64,000 nucleotides of DNA from Linanthus parryae (lineage: Eukaryota > Streptophyta > Magnoliopsida > Ericales > Polemoniaceae): the NCBI GenBank assembly GCA_023055425.1, contig JALGPY010000003.1, positions 75,429,491 through 75,493,490 on the forward strand. Reading direction: 5' to 3'. Each line of letters opens with the position of its first letter. Position 1 is the stretch's first letter. This document shows positions 12,901 through 22,943 of this stretch, piece by piece. The translations under genes and the position numbers were made by a program. The notes under the pieces were generated by a model. It worked only from the letters and a program-made list of their open reading frames with translations, was not told where the DNA came from and did no database searches.

Positions 12901-15402
12901 CCTGGAGGCCCCAATCCCCTTCTACTCATTTGCATTGCGAGGTTCTATCTATCCATACAGATCTGGAAGTTTTAGGGAGACAGAATAACCCTTTCTGAGT
13001 ACACCTTCACCTCTTGCAGTGGAGAGATAACTCATGAAAGGCCTCCCCCATCTGAATTCCGTGCTCTTGCCACATCTCTAAACTGAAGAAATCACGATTT
13101 TCTTGAAAAGAGAGAAAAGAGCATTAACTTTTTTTTATTCATTACAGGATATGGTTGCTTTTTCCTGTTGCATCTTTGATGGTGGTAACAAAGAGAAAGA
13201 AGACATGGATGCTGCAAGGGAGAGAGGATGGCAAGGGAAATTCACCAGACCTGGTCGTGTTATTCGTCCTGGAGCTATCAGAATCAATGGGAAATGCCCC
13301 CTTAGTCCTTTGGAGGTAATGTATCCTATGTCTTCAGTAGATTTATTTCCATTGCTCAGGCTTTTAATAGTTCTGTATACATGGTCACACATTCTGTCTA
13401 GTCTTCCATTGTCAGATTTTAACTTTTTAGTAGGATGTGTGTGTGTGTGTTTAAGTGCATGTCTGCACGGTAGCATAATCCAGGTACACCGTTGCTTTAT
13501 GTGGTACTTTTTTTTAATTGGAAAGTGAAAAAGTAAAATTTTGGGAAAGTATAGAGAGAAGTAACGTGATGGTAGTAGGACACTCATTTTGGGATTTCCA
13601 TTTGAGGGAAGAAAGACACTCAAATTGGGACAGAGGGAGTAGTTCTTATATTCATACCTTATCGTGCTATCTGGACTTGTTGTTGCCTTATTGGTGTGTA
13701 ATCCATGAACAAAGTTTATTGCACAGGGAAGCTATTATTTATTCCAAACAGAGGCTATTACGATCTTTCATTTATCTTCTTAAGCGTGTTGAAATCTATA
13801 TATAACCATGGGGTAAGGCATACAAGTAAAAAAATGAACTGGCCTTGCAGATTATGAGTGGAACTATAATGTTTCACGTGCCTTAATTTTTTTGAGGAGT
13901 TTCATGTACCTTGTTGGTGTACTAGTGTACAACCTGTGCTTAAAGGCACTGTCGGAAAATTTTGTGGGCCATAACATAAATTGTATAGAGTTTACGGGTC
14001 ATACTGTTTTTTCTATAAAGCGCGCGGGTCATGATAATTCTATAAATTTGAAGGTGATAGTAATTGTTTTATGAAGCTTGTAGGTCATACTATAACATTT
14101 ATAAAGTTTGTGGGTCATTGTGTAATAAGATACAAATATTACAAATGTCTCCTTAACTTGTGTGGGACTCACACTGCTCTATCTTGTATTAACTTGGTAC
14201 ATTGTCAGAGGGAAACTATGGTGGCTGATCCAGACATATGTGGTTCCTTAGATCCTTAAGTTTGTAACAGTCATTCTACGTCTCACTAGTACTAGATAGT
14301 TTAAGATGCCAAACATCCTATAGATAACAGCCACGCTGCATGGCGCAAAGCTATCTGCGACTTAAACAAATTTAAAAGAAGGTATTGAGTTTATTTGGAG
14401 GTTGATAATGGTTTCGAAAATTGGTTTATAATGCAACCTCGATTCTCCTTGATGTACTGTACCAAATTAGAGAGAGCTTATGTTTTTGTCATTGATTACA
14501 GCTGTATGGTTGTGTCCAGTTTATAATAGACTGGAGAGTTTGAGTTTTGTGGGCGTCAGTTCTCATCGTGTGGGTCTTCGTTTGTCGCTCATCCTTTTTT
14601 AGTTTTCATAAATTGGAGGTGTGCTCTATGCCTCTATGTATATTATAGATTAATGTTTCTATTTGCTATGTCTCCAGGTTGGCTTGATGCTTAGAGGAAT
14701 GGGGTTTGACAAGAACACATCTATCTACTTAGCATCTGGAGAGATATACGATGCTGACAGACATATGACTCCACTGTTAGAAATGTTTCCACTTTTACAA
14801 ACTAAGGAGATGTTGGCTTCCTCAGAGGAGCTCGCTCCTTTTAAGGTTTGAACTGATGAAGTTCTTGTAGTACTGTTTGGTTTTGAGCTTTGGTTCTGTG
14901 TTATTCTTTGTTGACTCCAGTTGCTTGTTTCAGAATTTCTCATCCAGAATGGCTGCTATAGACTACACTGTTTGTCTTCATAGTGAAGTATTTGTGACAA
15001 CTCAAGGTGGAAACTTCCCTCAATTTCTTTTGGGTCATCGGCGGTACTTATATGGAGGACACTCGCAAACTATCAGGCCTGACAAACGGAAGCTGGCACA
15101 ATTGTTTGATAACCCCAATATTGGGTAAGTATTCTCATTTCATTGCTTTCTATGACCCGTCGTCCTTTGTGTTTCTTTATTATTCTATCTATTATTCTAT
15201 TTTAATTTTCATGCTTTGTTACACCCATCTTGACATCACCAGGTGGAAAAACTTCAGACGACACATGCAGAATATGCGGGTGAACAGTGATTCAAAAGGA
15301 ATTGAGATCCGAAGACCGAATGACTCACTGTATTCATTTCCCTGTCCAGATTGCATGTGCCATGCGAACAAAACAAAAGAATTAAGACCACCAGCATCGT
15401 GA
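954..15402 (+). CDS. Plant O-fucosyltransferase family protein (GT106/GT65-related type II Golgi membrane protein), 10 exons
   Basis: Ten exons give one open frame of 565 codons including the stop: 954-1334, 3826-3892, 4312-4379, 4490-4578, 5055-5252, 8735-8939, 13148-13315, 14678-14845, 14934-15124, 15243-15402. Every junction has GT/AG and matching phase. The protein has a basic Ser/Pro-rich tail, one membrane segment at about residues 62-82 (signal anchor), then the lumenal domain. Family motifs visible: ANGGLNQQR at 162-170, [12 protein letters not shown] around 195, HLRFEE(D) at 331-337, the [19 protein letters not shown] motif (here [15 protein letters not shown], 461-475) and GHRRYLYGG. 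Members are thought to transfer fucose or related sugars to wall or secreted substrates in the Golgi; the substrate here is unknown. Length fits the family. The start at 954 is the first ATG giving the conserved N-terminus. Introns reach 4.2 kb and carry several transposon relics, but no lesion is seen in the coding exons. Confidence 0.93.
2068..2085. repeat. G homopolymer in intron 1
   Basis: An uninterrupted run of about 18 G lies in intron 1. It is prone to length error in sequencing and slippage in vivo. No function inferred. Confidence 0.7.
2880..3460 (-). mobile_element. LTR-retrotransposon remnant in intron 1 (probable Ty3/gypsy 3' end)
   Basis: Read on the minus strand, about 3110-2880 looks like an LTR: a tctataaaagcac TATA motif followed about 60 bp on by caataaaag. 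Upstream of it on the same strand, 3458-3117 is open and its end ([18 protein letters not shown]) loosely resembles the C-terminal tail of chromodomain gypsy integrases. No second LTR is seen. Weak call based on composition and faint similarity. Confidence 0.35.
7165..8045 (+). mobile_element. Degenerate LINE (non-LTR) reverse-transcriptase 3' fragment in intron 5
   Basis: Translating with frameshifts gives the order of a plant LINE RT tail: [10 protein letters not shown], then [21 protein letters not shown] (catalytic FADD box mutated to FAND), [18 protein letters not shown], then [54 protein letters not shown], RLRxFGHVYR, and a terminal GRGRPKRTW / ADPG stretch. In-frame stops and frameshifts are frequent, so it is dead. 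It lies in the sense orientation inside the 3.5-kb intron 5253-8734 and is 5'-truncated, as is usual for LINE insertions. Confidence 0.8.
11228..11653. mobile_element. MITE with GAGCATCTCCA(A/G)CAG terminal inverted repeats
   Basis: The left end tagagcatctccaacag (11228-11244) is the inverted counterpart of ctgctggagatgctctta (11636-11653). The interior has near-inverted copies of tgcaaaa / ttttgca words. This terminal motif is widespread in plant MITEs. About 426 bp, non-coding, inserted in intron 6. Confidence 0.7.
12057..12200 (-). mobile_element. tRNA-derived SINE fragment with A-rich tail
   Basis: On the minus strand there is a pol III A-box-like TGGTCCAGTGG and a B-box-like GGCTTCAATCC about 40 bases downstream, followed by a G/C run and a long interrupted poly(A) (T-rich on the plus strand at about 12057-12104). 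This is the order of a short tRNA-derived SINE. It is not a functional tRNA: no cloverleaf could be drawn. Confidence 0.5.
12212..12397. repeat. Two-copy tandem repeat, period 96 bp
   Basis: The unit cttagatttctatcccgcaa... at 12212 recurs at 12308 with only a few changes (ccctggatg versus cccgggatg, agcactcct versus agcagtcct). It lies in intron 6 next to the SINE fragment. Confidence 0.8.
13535..13641. mobile_element. Stowaway-like MITE fragment in intron 7
   Basis: The right edge is aattgggacagagggagtag, whose complement is the familiar ctccctctgtcccaatt end of a common plant MITE group. Near 13583 the related words gacactcattttgggatttcc and aaagacactcaaattggg suggest a folded internal structure. 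The left end is not clear. Confidence 0.5.
13960..14130. repeat. Degenerate short tandem repeat in intron 7
   Basis: The motif (g)ggtcat-a(n)-tataaa-gttt-g recurs about every 35-40 bases (tgtgggccataac, acgggtcatac, gcgggtcatg, taggtcatac, tgggtcattg). No function inferred. Confidence 0.5.
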
Positions 15403-17388
15403 TTGCTCTTGAGATAAAATTTTGTCTGCAGTTCCTACCTGAGCTAATCTCACTGGGCTTCTAACTTCCTAACCCCTTATTCTTTGTCACAATTCTTTCA
15501 TCTCTTCCATAAAGAAAATAGTTCTTTAATCTCCCGAAGAATCAATTTGCTCAGTTGAACACGCCTCAATCTTTTGAGCGTCAAATTTTCCGTGGACTAA
15601 CAGAAACTGGCGATGATTGGGTCAACATGAAACTGCATTTTATTGTACATGAAGTATAGGTTAATGGAGCGACAGGGACATTCATTTTTCAGATTCATTC
15701 TTCAACTCATTGCAGCTGCTGTATCTAACAAGCTGTGAATAGATCATCTCGATTCTTCTAGGTTATTAGTTATGTACATTGGTTTATCTCGTTCATCAGC
15801 TTGTAAAACCTTAGAATCAGGGGAAAAGATGTGTAGTATGATGTAAAGTCACAAAACTAGGTGCTTTTCTTTCCCCTGTTGTTTCGCTGACATGTTCCTT
15901 TACAGTTGATATCCGTTAAAAACATAGGCTATTGTAGTGTAGTTTGATTTCTTGTACTCGTACTACGACGGTGAAAAAGCTCACTGGCTAACAAAGTTTT
16001 TAAATTTGCCTCATTCAGAGATTGGTTTATTGTAACAACGCTCAGTGTTCCATAATTGAGAATGGATGTGATTATTGTTTGCAGTATTTTACTTTTTTGA
16101 TAGGTCTCTTTCCTTGCTGAAGCTTAGCAGCCCAGCAGGAAAAAAAATTCTCCTTACAAATGAGAATTTTGAATTTTATTGCTTCTTTCAACTGCTGTCT
16201 TCATTGCTAATATTTGTGTGGGATCTGGATTGAGAACTTGTACAGAAAAGGAGATGTCTTTATTAGGGGAGCGTGCTTTAGATGAAGTACAAGTGCTTCG
16301 AGTATCATCTCATTTCAGTTTCAAAGTGACTGGGTGTGATGAGTAAAAGTTGGAGGGAGAATCCAACTCTCACAGCAGGTGTGGTTACATTTGGGGCCTA
16401 AGTCGAAAAGTCGATATGTACCAACTACATCCTAATTTCGGTTGGCAACATTCACTATAAATATTGAAATTTAATTCCATGTACCATCTGAAATGCTAAC
16501 ATGAAGCTCCAAAGTTCGACATTCGCTGATATTGCGTTTCCAAATTTCAATATCAGATGTCAATATTTCAGAATGTGACGTCATTACGTTTAATAGTGCG
16601 TGAAGTTAAATGTGCATTTTCATACCTCATGCGTTGTAATGACAGTCAACCTAAATTACAAAGTAGTTAAATGTCGAAAACTCTTATGTTAATTTTGATG
16701 TCGCAAAAATTAAATATCGATATTTCAGAGAGAAAGACAAGTGCAGTTTGGGAAGAGAAGAATGGTGGAAGGGGCACGAGGCAAGGAGAGAGGGTTTTGA
16801 TCTGAACCAACAAATTGAAAGAGAAGGCAATGTTTGTGCTAAAAGTTGGATCACTCTCTCTGTCTCTAGCTACCAATCTATACGAATCTCTTCTCTTTCT
16901 CATTAATCTTCCTATGTGTATCTATCATTGTCCTGTCCCTTTTATTTCCCTCTTCCCAACATCCTCCAATACCCTCTCTCTGATTTCCACGCCCATCTTC
17001 TTCATTTACAAATCTCTCTCTCTCTCTGACACACACAGAGAGACAAACAAATGTTAACTAGCCCAGTAGCAATGTAGTGTGGTCAACCATTTGTCTTTTT
17101 TCTCCTTTTATCTTCCTTTCTGGAAACAAGATCTATTCTCTCCTTTTCGAATTCTTACCCCCGCTAACCCAATATCTTCTGTCATCTAGATTCACATTGT
17201 GATCTTGTAGCACTTGTAGTTAACACCACTCACCAGTCACCACCATGATATAACAATCTTCCAGTACCAAGCTGAGGTGGTGTCTGAACTCTATCGGAAT
17301 CACATATTTAATTCGTGCATCCCAAACGGCATCATTATGGGATGATTCTTTTCGTCACAACTTTGAGCTCATTGTATCTCTGCAAAGA
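15403..17388. other. Intergenic region: O-fucosyltransferase 3' end and WOX upstream region
   Basis: The first few hundred bases are AT-rich and should contain the 3' UTR and poly(A) site of the upstream gene (gataaaattttg at about 15413). From about 16730 the sequence becomes rich in CT/GA runs (ctctctctctctgacacacacagag near 17010). No ORF of interest and no transposon end was recognised. Confidence 0.5.
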
Positions 17389-17400
17389 CATATATACTAT
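17388..17400 (+). promoter_or_regulatory. Candidate TATA box of the WOX gene
   Basis: The sequence acatatatactatatccc lies about 60 bp upstream of the start codon and just before a GAGA-rich leader (gagagagagagag). Short spacing to the ATG implies a short 5' UTR or an alternative upstream start. Confidence 0.35.
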
Positions 17401-17455
17401 ATCCCTCACAACCAAATTTCAAAGTGTGTGGGAGAGAGAGAGAGATTGAGGAAGG

Positions 17456-17651
17456 ATGATGAGTTGTTGCTGTTCTAGAGAGCCTGGTGCAATCAATGGT
17501 CGCCAATATCGGCCTCTCCTGCCAAAGCCCAACGCAAACACTTCCACTGCTGTAGTGACCACGCCTTATTCTAGTTGCAGTTGCTGTCTTCACAGACCCA
17601 AACTAACTGTTCCATTCAATCACAACCAGCACCAGCTTGCCCCTGGTATAG

Positions 17652-17714
<63 letters not shown>

Positions 17715-18696
17715 CTCGTTGCATGATTTAACATGAAGTTGTATTTCAGCACGGTCAAGGCGGTGGAGTCCAACTCCTGAACAACTCGATGCCCTGGAGG
17801 AAATGTACAATGGAGGGACGCGGACGCCATCACCTGAACAAATCCAACGTATCGCTTCGAAGCTGCGGTGCTTTGGTCACATTGAAGGGAAAAATGTCTT
17901 CTTCTGGTTCCAGAACCACAAAGCCAGAGAGAGGCAACAGAAACGACGTCACCCGGAAACTACTACAAATCCTTCTGTTGGAGCAAGAAGAAAATCAGGT
18001 AAAAAAATGCCAATGCAGCTATTGATTTGGTGCTACTTCACAACATGAAATGTAAAAGGGGCTAAAATGATTGTAAGGTCAAGTTTGAGGGATGGACACG
18101 AAATCAATGCGTTTTGCTTACTCGTGTCATTTTGTACCTGAAGGGTTGAGCAGGAAATGTTTTGGATCTGCGAAGGGAAAAGACAAGGCAACTTCTAATT
18201 GCAGTGCAATCTCAGAGGTACTCTAGTATTACTATGAACATTTAGTGCATGTTGGACCACTTTGATCTTTTTACAGACAATGTTCTTACTATATATAAAC
18301 ATGTTTAGCGCTGTTTGTTACCTGTATTTAACCTTGTTTCTGCTTGAAAATTGGGTTTAAAAAAAAATTTGAAAAACCGATATTGGTGTTTAAAACAACT
18401 GTTTCTGCTTCCATAATATATTTTCTGGATTGACAATATCATTTAACAATGAACTTTGTTTACAGGAGCCAGCAGAGTCAATGAATAGAGCATTAGGTTC
18501 ACAACAAATCGTGAAGAGATTTGCAGCTGATGATCAAGAGCCTGAGGCACTTGAGCTGTTTCCTGCTAACAGTTTCTCTTCTGGTGATCACGGTGGCGTT
18601 AGAGAGGATGGTAATCATCATCAAGTCTGGATGGACGAGAACTGCAACAGCTTCGTTCCAAGTCATTTCTTTGAGTTTCTTCCTCTGAAAAAGTGA
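17456..18696 (+). CDS. WUSCHEL-related homeobox transcription factor, WUS (modern) clade, possibly WOX1-like
   Basis: Four exons (17456-17645, 17750-17998, 18144-18217, 18466-18696) give 248 codons including the stop. The start ATGATG at 17456 gives [11 protein letters not shown] and a RPLLPK motif like the RPLIP motif of WOX1/WOX4 N-termini. The WOX homeodomain spans about residues 66-130: [52 protein letters not shown] with the recognition helix at 112-126. A WUS-box-like ALELFPA (199-205; family T-L-x-L-F-P-L) and a C-terminal FFEFLPLKK (239-247), similar to the C-terminal box of WOX1/STENOFOLIA proteins, follow. It should act in the nucleus as a meristem or lamina regulator. Exon 3 is in frame only with the acceptor after ctgaag at 18143; using the closer cag gives a stop early in exon 4. 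Subfamily assignment is tentative. Confidence 0.88.
17659..17711. repeat. (CT)n microsatellite inside WOX intron 1
   Basis: About 26 CT units fill half of a 104-bp intron (17646-17749), just upstream of the branch point and acceptor area. It forms an extended polypyrimidine stretch on the transcript and will vary in length between individuals. Confidence 0.9.
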
Positions 18697-19130
18697 TGTG
18701 CCAAACTATGATTTTCAAGAGTGGTTTTAGGAAATGTTTTCTTTTTGTTTTGAATAATATGTATGCAAAGATGGGATGATGAGTGAGAGAAATTGATGGC
18801 AGCATTTCTGTGTCCCTTGAAAATGATTGTAATGGAGTTTGAGAAGAAGCATGTGTACTGTGATGAGCAGGCACTGAAAGAAAAACATTGATGGAGACAT
18901 TTCTGGTGAAGGACTGGATGATGATTTTGAGTCCGGTCAATCGTTGATGTTGAAAGTTTTATTAGAATGTTTGTGATATGGGTGATTTTATTTAATTTTA
19001 TTGTTATTATTTTTTTGGTGTGAAGGACACTAATCCTAACTGGTAAAAAGTGGACTAGCTAGGAACCCAAAAACTAAAGCTAAAAATAATTGAAGTTCTT
19101 CCATAAATGACACATATATCAGATGTCTAA
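18697..19130. other. WOX 3' flank
   Basis: Downstream of the WOX stop is AT-rich sequence, presumably 3' UTR followed by spacer. No transposon or gene is recognisable until the left LTR relic of Copia-1. Confidence 0.5.
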
Positions 19131-19268
19131 TGGAATCACTTTTTTTTTTAGGGGAAGAAAGAAGAAGAAGGATGGTATTATTTAACGTAACCAAAAGGTA
19201 CAATGGATAGACCATATATAAACATATATACGCAGAGAAGGAAATAGCAAAAATCACTCAAAATGCTA
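19131..19268 (-). repeat. Copia-1 3' LTR relic
   Basis: The stretch agaagaagaaggatggtatt to aaaatcactcaaaatgcta matches 22813-22941 closely. The outer 30-40 bases are diverged, so the left border is extrapolated from the length of the other LTR. Confidence 0.65.
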
Positions 19269-19292
19269 CCCCCCCCCCCCCCCCCCCCCCCC
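19269..19292 (-). repeat. C homopolymer at the Copia-1 polypurine tract position
   Basis: About 24 C on the plus strand, read as G on the element's coding strand, lie immediately 5' of the 3' LTR, exactly where the polypurine tract that primes plus-strand DNA synthesis is expected. The run is probably an expanded tract. Confidence 0.6.
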
Positions 19293-19439
19293 TTTAAACT
19301 GAAGCCGGTAAGGAATTGACGAGCTGCAGTTTGGACATACAATCTCAAATAGAGAAGGAAATAGGATCACCGGCCCAATTAGCATAAAAGAAACCGTGTA
19401 TAATTGGAGTAGAGTGCGAAGAAAAGCATAGACCATGAA

Positions 19440-20336
19440 ACAGTGTTCCCTTAAGAATCCGGAGAGCTCCTGAGAGCGTGGAGCAGATAGGAACTGACTA
19501 ACCTGATGAAAATCATATGCACTGTTAGGACGAGTAACTGTGAGATAAACCAAGTTGTTGTCTATAAAGAGTAGCATCAGGCAAAGGTTTTCCATCAAGA
19601 GGAGTCAATTTTCAATTGGCCTCTATAGCGAGGTAGAGGCAGTCTTTTGATCTGTCAAACCTGCACGTGCTATAATATCTGAAGCAGATTTGGTCTGAGA
19701 GAGTGAAAAGCCGACTTAAAGTCCAATAAATAACTAAGAGGTCCAAAATCCTTCATCTCAAAATAAAGAGTCATCTAAGTTTTAAGTTCACAATACCGAT
19801 AAGATCATCACCAGTAATGATCATTTATCCACGTAGATCAACAACAGAATAATTCCACGATCAGTGCGTCGAATGAAAATAGCGAAATCATAAGGACTAG
19901 AGGAGAAACCAAACTGAAGTACAGTGGTACTGAACTTAGCAAACCAAGCTCGAGGGGCTTGCTTATGTCCATACAAGGATGGCGAGACAGCAAGACTAGG
20001 AGGAGGCTGCATGTAGACCTCCTCAGAAATATCTCTGTTAAGAAAGGCATCCTTAACATCCATCTGGAATAAAGACCAACGACGAACAGCTGCTACAACA
20101 AGTAGAGTGCGGACTGAAGTAAGGTGGGCAACTCTAGCAAAATTCTCCTCATAGTCAATCCCACACTCATGGGTAAATCCTCGAGCAACCAATCGAGCCT
20201 TGTCGCGCTCTATCGATCCATCCGACCGGGTCTTGATTTTGTAGATCCATATACAGCCGACAAGTGTTTTACCATGTGGTAAAGTGACCAAATCCAATGT
20301 GTGAGCCTTAGCCAAAGCTTCTAGTTCCTCAGACAT
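19440..20336 (-). pseudogene. Copia-1 reverse transcriptase and RNase H, broken
   Basis: An open stretch of 171 codons (20336-19821) carries KTLVGCIWIYKIKTRSDGSI, KARLVARGFTHE, the FQMDVKDAFLNRDISEEVYM core and KQAPRAWFAKF. It ends at the catalytic box: LLLIYVDK then a stop, where intact elements have YVDD, because of a small deletion. Frames continue as relics (LVYLTVTRPNSAYDFHQVSQFL at about 19560) into the RNase H region. Confidence 0.8.
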
Positions 20337-20339
20337 TTC

Positions 20340-21233
20340 CAGCTGCCAAAGAGGATTAGTGCTAATCTCACGATAAGAACGAGGCTCATGATGCTAATTG
20401 ATAGCAGAGTAACAGTTGTAATCTCTAAGCCAAGTTGGCGTAATATGCTCTCTATAGCAGAGTAACAGTTGTAATCTCTAAGCCAAGTTAGCGTAATATG
20501 CTCTCTATTAGATCGCCGATATTCCTTGTGTTCTATACCATAGCCAAGAAAAAAACATAAACATGACCGTGGTTCCAATTTATTATGCTCGTGAGGATGA
20601 AGAAAAACGAAACAAACGCTGAAAAAAGGAAGAGAAGAATAGTCAGGGGATATACCATAAAAGTTCTCATACTGAGTCATATTCTGAATAAAAGGAATAG
20701 GAACCTTGTTGGTATTATAAACCGCAGTTAAGGCAACTTCTCTAAAAAAAGCTCTGGACAAGAAGAAGAAATAAGGAGTGCACGCACAGTGTCAAGAATA
20801 TGGCAATGCTTCCATTCAGCACGACCATTTTGTTGAGAAGTGTCGGGGCATGATCTATGAGGTAGAGTATTATGCTGGTGAATGGTAGCCAAAATTCGGA
20901 AGACTTATACTCCATAGCATTATCAGATTTGAAGATTTTGATTGAGCGTGAAAACTGAGTCTGTATCATAGCCGCAAAATCATAATAAATCTGATGCAAC
21001 TCTGACCGATTCTTCATGGGATATAACCATGTATACCGAGAGAATTTGTAAAACAATATGACAAAATATCTGGAACCACCCATTTTAGAATGGGGCGAAG
21101 GTCCCCAAAAATTGGATTGAACTAGATCAAAAGGTGCCGAAGACAACGATGTACTGTATGGAAAAGGTAATGCATGTTGTTTCGCTAATTGGCATGGCGT
21201 ACAATCAACATGATCATCATTAACATGTCCCAA
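20340..21233 (-). pseudogene. Copia-1 integrase, broken
   Basis: Readable pieces are CTPCQLAKQHALPFPYS, APFDLVQSNFWGPS (first catalytic Asp replaced by N/S context, usual DVWGP), RYFVILFYKFSRYTWLYPM, FKSDNAMEYKSSEF (second Asp kept) and the downstream GYGIEHKEYR tail. Two or more frames are needed to read it. The region includes a 53-bp tandem duplication. Confidence 0.75.
20401..20506. repeat. 53-bp tandem duplication within Copia-1
   Basis: The unit atagcagagtaacagttgta... at 20401 is repeated at 20454 with one visible base change (agttggcg versus agttagcg). It disrupts the coding frame between integrase and RT. Confidence 0.85.
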
Positions 21234-21461
21234 TTTACCGGTTGATACTAGAGAACGAATGAGGCCACTAGAATCATGGCCAAGTCATGAGTTCCATTGA
21301 GTAAGAGAAGACGATACTTGTGGTGTCACTGAAGCGACTGGAGCAGCAGTTGGAAGAGACATACTAGTAAGCTCAAACAAACGTCCAACTTTGCGATCTT
21401 CCCAGTCGGAGGGTCCTGCACACAAAACCCACTAGATGAAAAGATGACGTCCAATCCAAGT

Positions 21462-22660
21462 TCAAAATTTTTCCCAAACTAGTTTAAGATTGAGGGCGTG
21501 ATCTGGAACTAGGAACGCGTCAGGGAGTGACAAATTATAATGTGCAATATGTCCAGTATGGGTAAAATTAATACTAGAACCATTAGCAGTATGAATATAT
21601 GGTGAAACATAATTATCACGTAGAGGACTAAAATTATCAGAATTTGAAGTCATGTGATGACAACACCCTGAGTCAAAGTACCAATAACGGTTACCTGAGG
21701 TGGTAGACAAAGAAGACGAACGAGGCTGCTCACGAGCAATCTGAAGGAGACGCTTAAGAACCATAACCAATCTTGAGAGCGGTGCAGTATCAGGTAGAGA
21801 CGTAGTATGATCGATCTTGGACCGCAGCTTAGGATACTGTGGACAATCAGATAATAGTGACTTGGCTGCTTCTTTCCACAAAATCGACAATGACGAATTG
21901 GACAGTGTAAAAGTTCATGCCATATGTATGACATTATGAACAGAAATACGATGAAAAATCCATAGTAAAAGAAAAAACCAATAGAGTTCCAAAGCCAAAC
22001 ACGTGTTGATTAGAAGCTGAAATAGGCAATACAGAGCTCAAGCAGCGGAATTAGGTGGTTGAAAACCCAAAAAAACATTCACCACAAAAATAGATGGTGC
22101 TGTGAGTAATTTCTAGAAATTAAGAGGGCCGAGATGCAAATCGCATAAAGTCATGTATGCTTTGTAATGCACAACACTATCACCTGGTAGAAGTGAAAAA
22201 TAGCCCAAACCGATTAACAGCACAACAACGTTGTTGAATGGGCTGGTCTGGCAGTTATGGGTATCGTGAATCACTCACGATCAAAGAGATAGAAAGATCC
22301 GTGTGCGGTGATGAAAACCGACGATGGTGAATGTCGGATCGAGATGTCTTCTGTGTTTACTGGTTGCAATAATCAAAGAACCAATTCAGACCGGCTATGA
22401 TGAAGGTCGAATGGAAAGATCCGAAGGCGACGTTGAAAACCAACGATGGTGAAGGTCGGCATGTGATATCCTTTCTGATCGGCGATTGTGGTGGTCCACC
22501 AGTGGCGTGCTGGACGATTTTTGAAGAGGATGAACTTGTAATCGGGGATTGTGGGCAATTGGGCGTTGATAGAGCTGGAGTTGATGGCTTGATTGGCTGC
22601 AACGGTAGTGGTTATGGTGGCAAATTCCCTATGAAGCAGGGGTGGTGACAATGACAATTA
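21462..22660 (-). pseudogene. Copia-1 gag/protease region, broken
   Basis: The protease active-site motif WYFDSGCCHHMTS is at about 21680-21640, followed by NGSSINFTHTG, as in Copia aspartic proteases. Upstream, frames to 22660 are short and I cannot recognise a gag core. A near-repeat of gatccg...aaaacc(g/a)acgatggtgaa...gtcgg occurs at 22298-22340 and 22419-22458. Confidence 0.6.
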
Positions 22661-22778
22661 GGTATTCGGAAGGATGAATAAGAATAATATGTACAACGAT
22701 ACAAAGAAGGAGGAAGAAAACTGGAAGCAGATTCGGTCCCAACCACAATTGGAACAAATCATTCCCGAGGAGCGGAAC

Positions 22779-22790
22779 GCTCTGATACCA
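22779..22790 (-). other. Copia-1 primer-binding site (initiator tRNA-Met)
   Basis: On the minus strand this is TGGTATCAGAGC, the standard Copia PBS complementary to the 3' end of initiator tRNA-Met, directly abutting the CA end of the 5' LTR. Confidence 0.9.
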
Positions 22791-22943
22791 TGTTATAAAT
22801 CGGTAGCGAAAGCAAGAAGAAGAAGGATAGTATTATTCAACGTAATTAAAAGGTACCATGGATAGACTATATATACACATATACACAGAGAAGGAAATAG
22901 CACAAATCACTCTAAACAGGATCAATAATCATAAATGCTAACA
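22791..22943 (-). repeat. Copia-1 5' LTR (153 bp)
   Basis: On the minus strand it begins TGTTAGCATT and ends TATAACA next to the PBS, giving TG...CA. It contains a tatatata-like promoter stretch and matches the relic at 19150-19268. Confidence 0.75.

Larger units (their letters stand above)
8940..13147 (+). other. Intron 6 of the O-fucosyltransferase gene (4.2 kb)
   Basis: This is the longest intron. It holds the MITE at 11228-11653, the SINE fragment near 12.1 kb, the 96-bp tandem repeat at 12.2-12.4 kb, and a stretch at about 10.44-11.2 kb that reads on the minus strand like decayed coding sequence but that I cannot name. The remainder is AT-rich DNA with no recognisable feature. Confidence 0.7.
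19131..22943 (-). mobile_element. Copia-1: decayed Ty1/copia LTR retrotransposon
   Basis: On the minus strand the order is 5' LTR (22943-22791), PBS (22790-22779), leader and gag region, protease (WYFDSGCCHHM, about 21674), integrase (21233-20340), reverse transcriptase (20336-19820) and RNase H remnants down to about 19440, then a purine (G) run and 3' LTR relic. Protease before integrase before RT is diagnostic of Copia. It has many frameshifts and stops, no intact polyprotein and a short internal region, so it is non-autonomous today. No target-site duplication was found. Confidence 0.85.

Noticed and set aside
17603..17833. Minus-strand frame rich in Arg-Glu
   Set aside because: It is the translation of the CT microsatellite antisense to the WOX gene.
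18152..18217. WOX exon 3 starting at the cag acceptor (GAAATG)
   Set aside because: It shifts the frame and ends in an early stop in exon 4, losing the WUS-box; the acceptor at 18143 keeps everything in frame.
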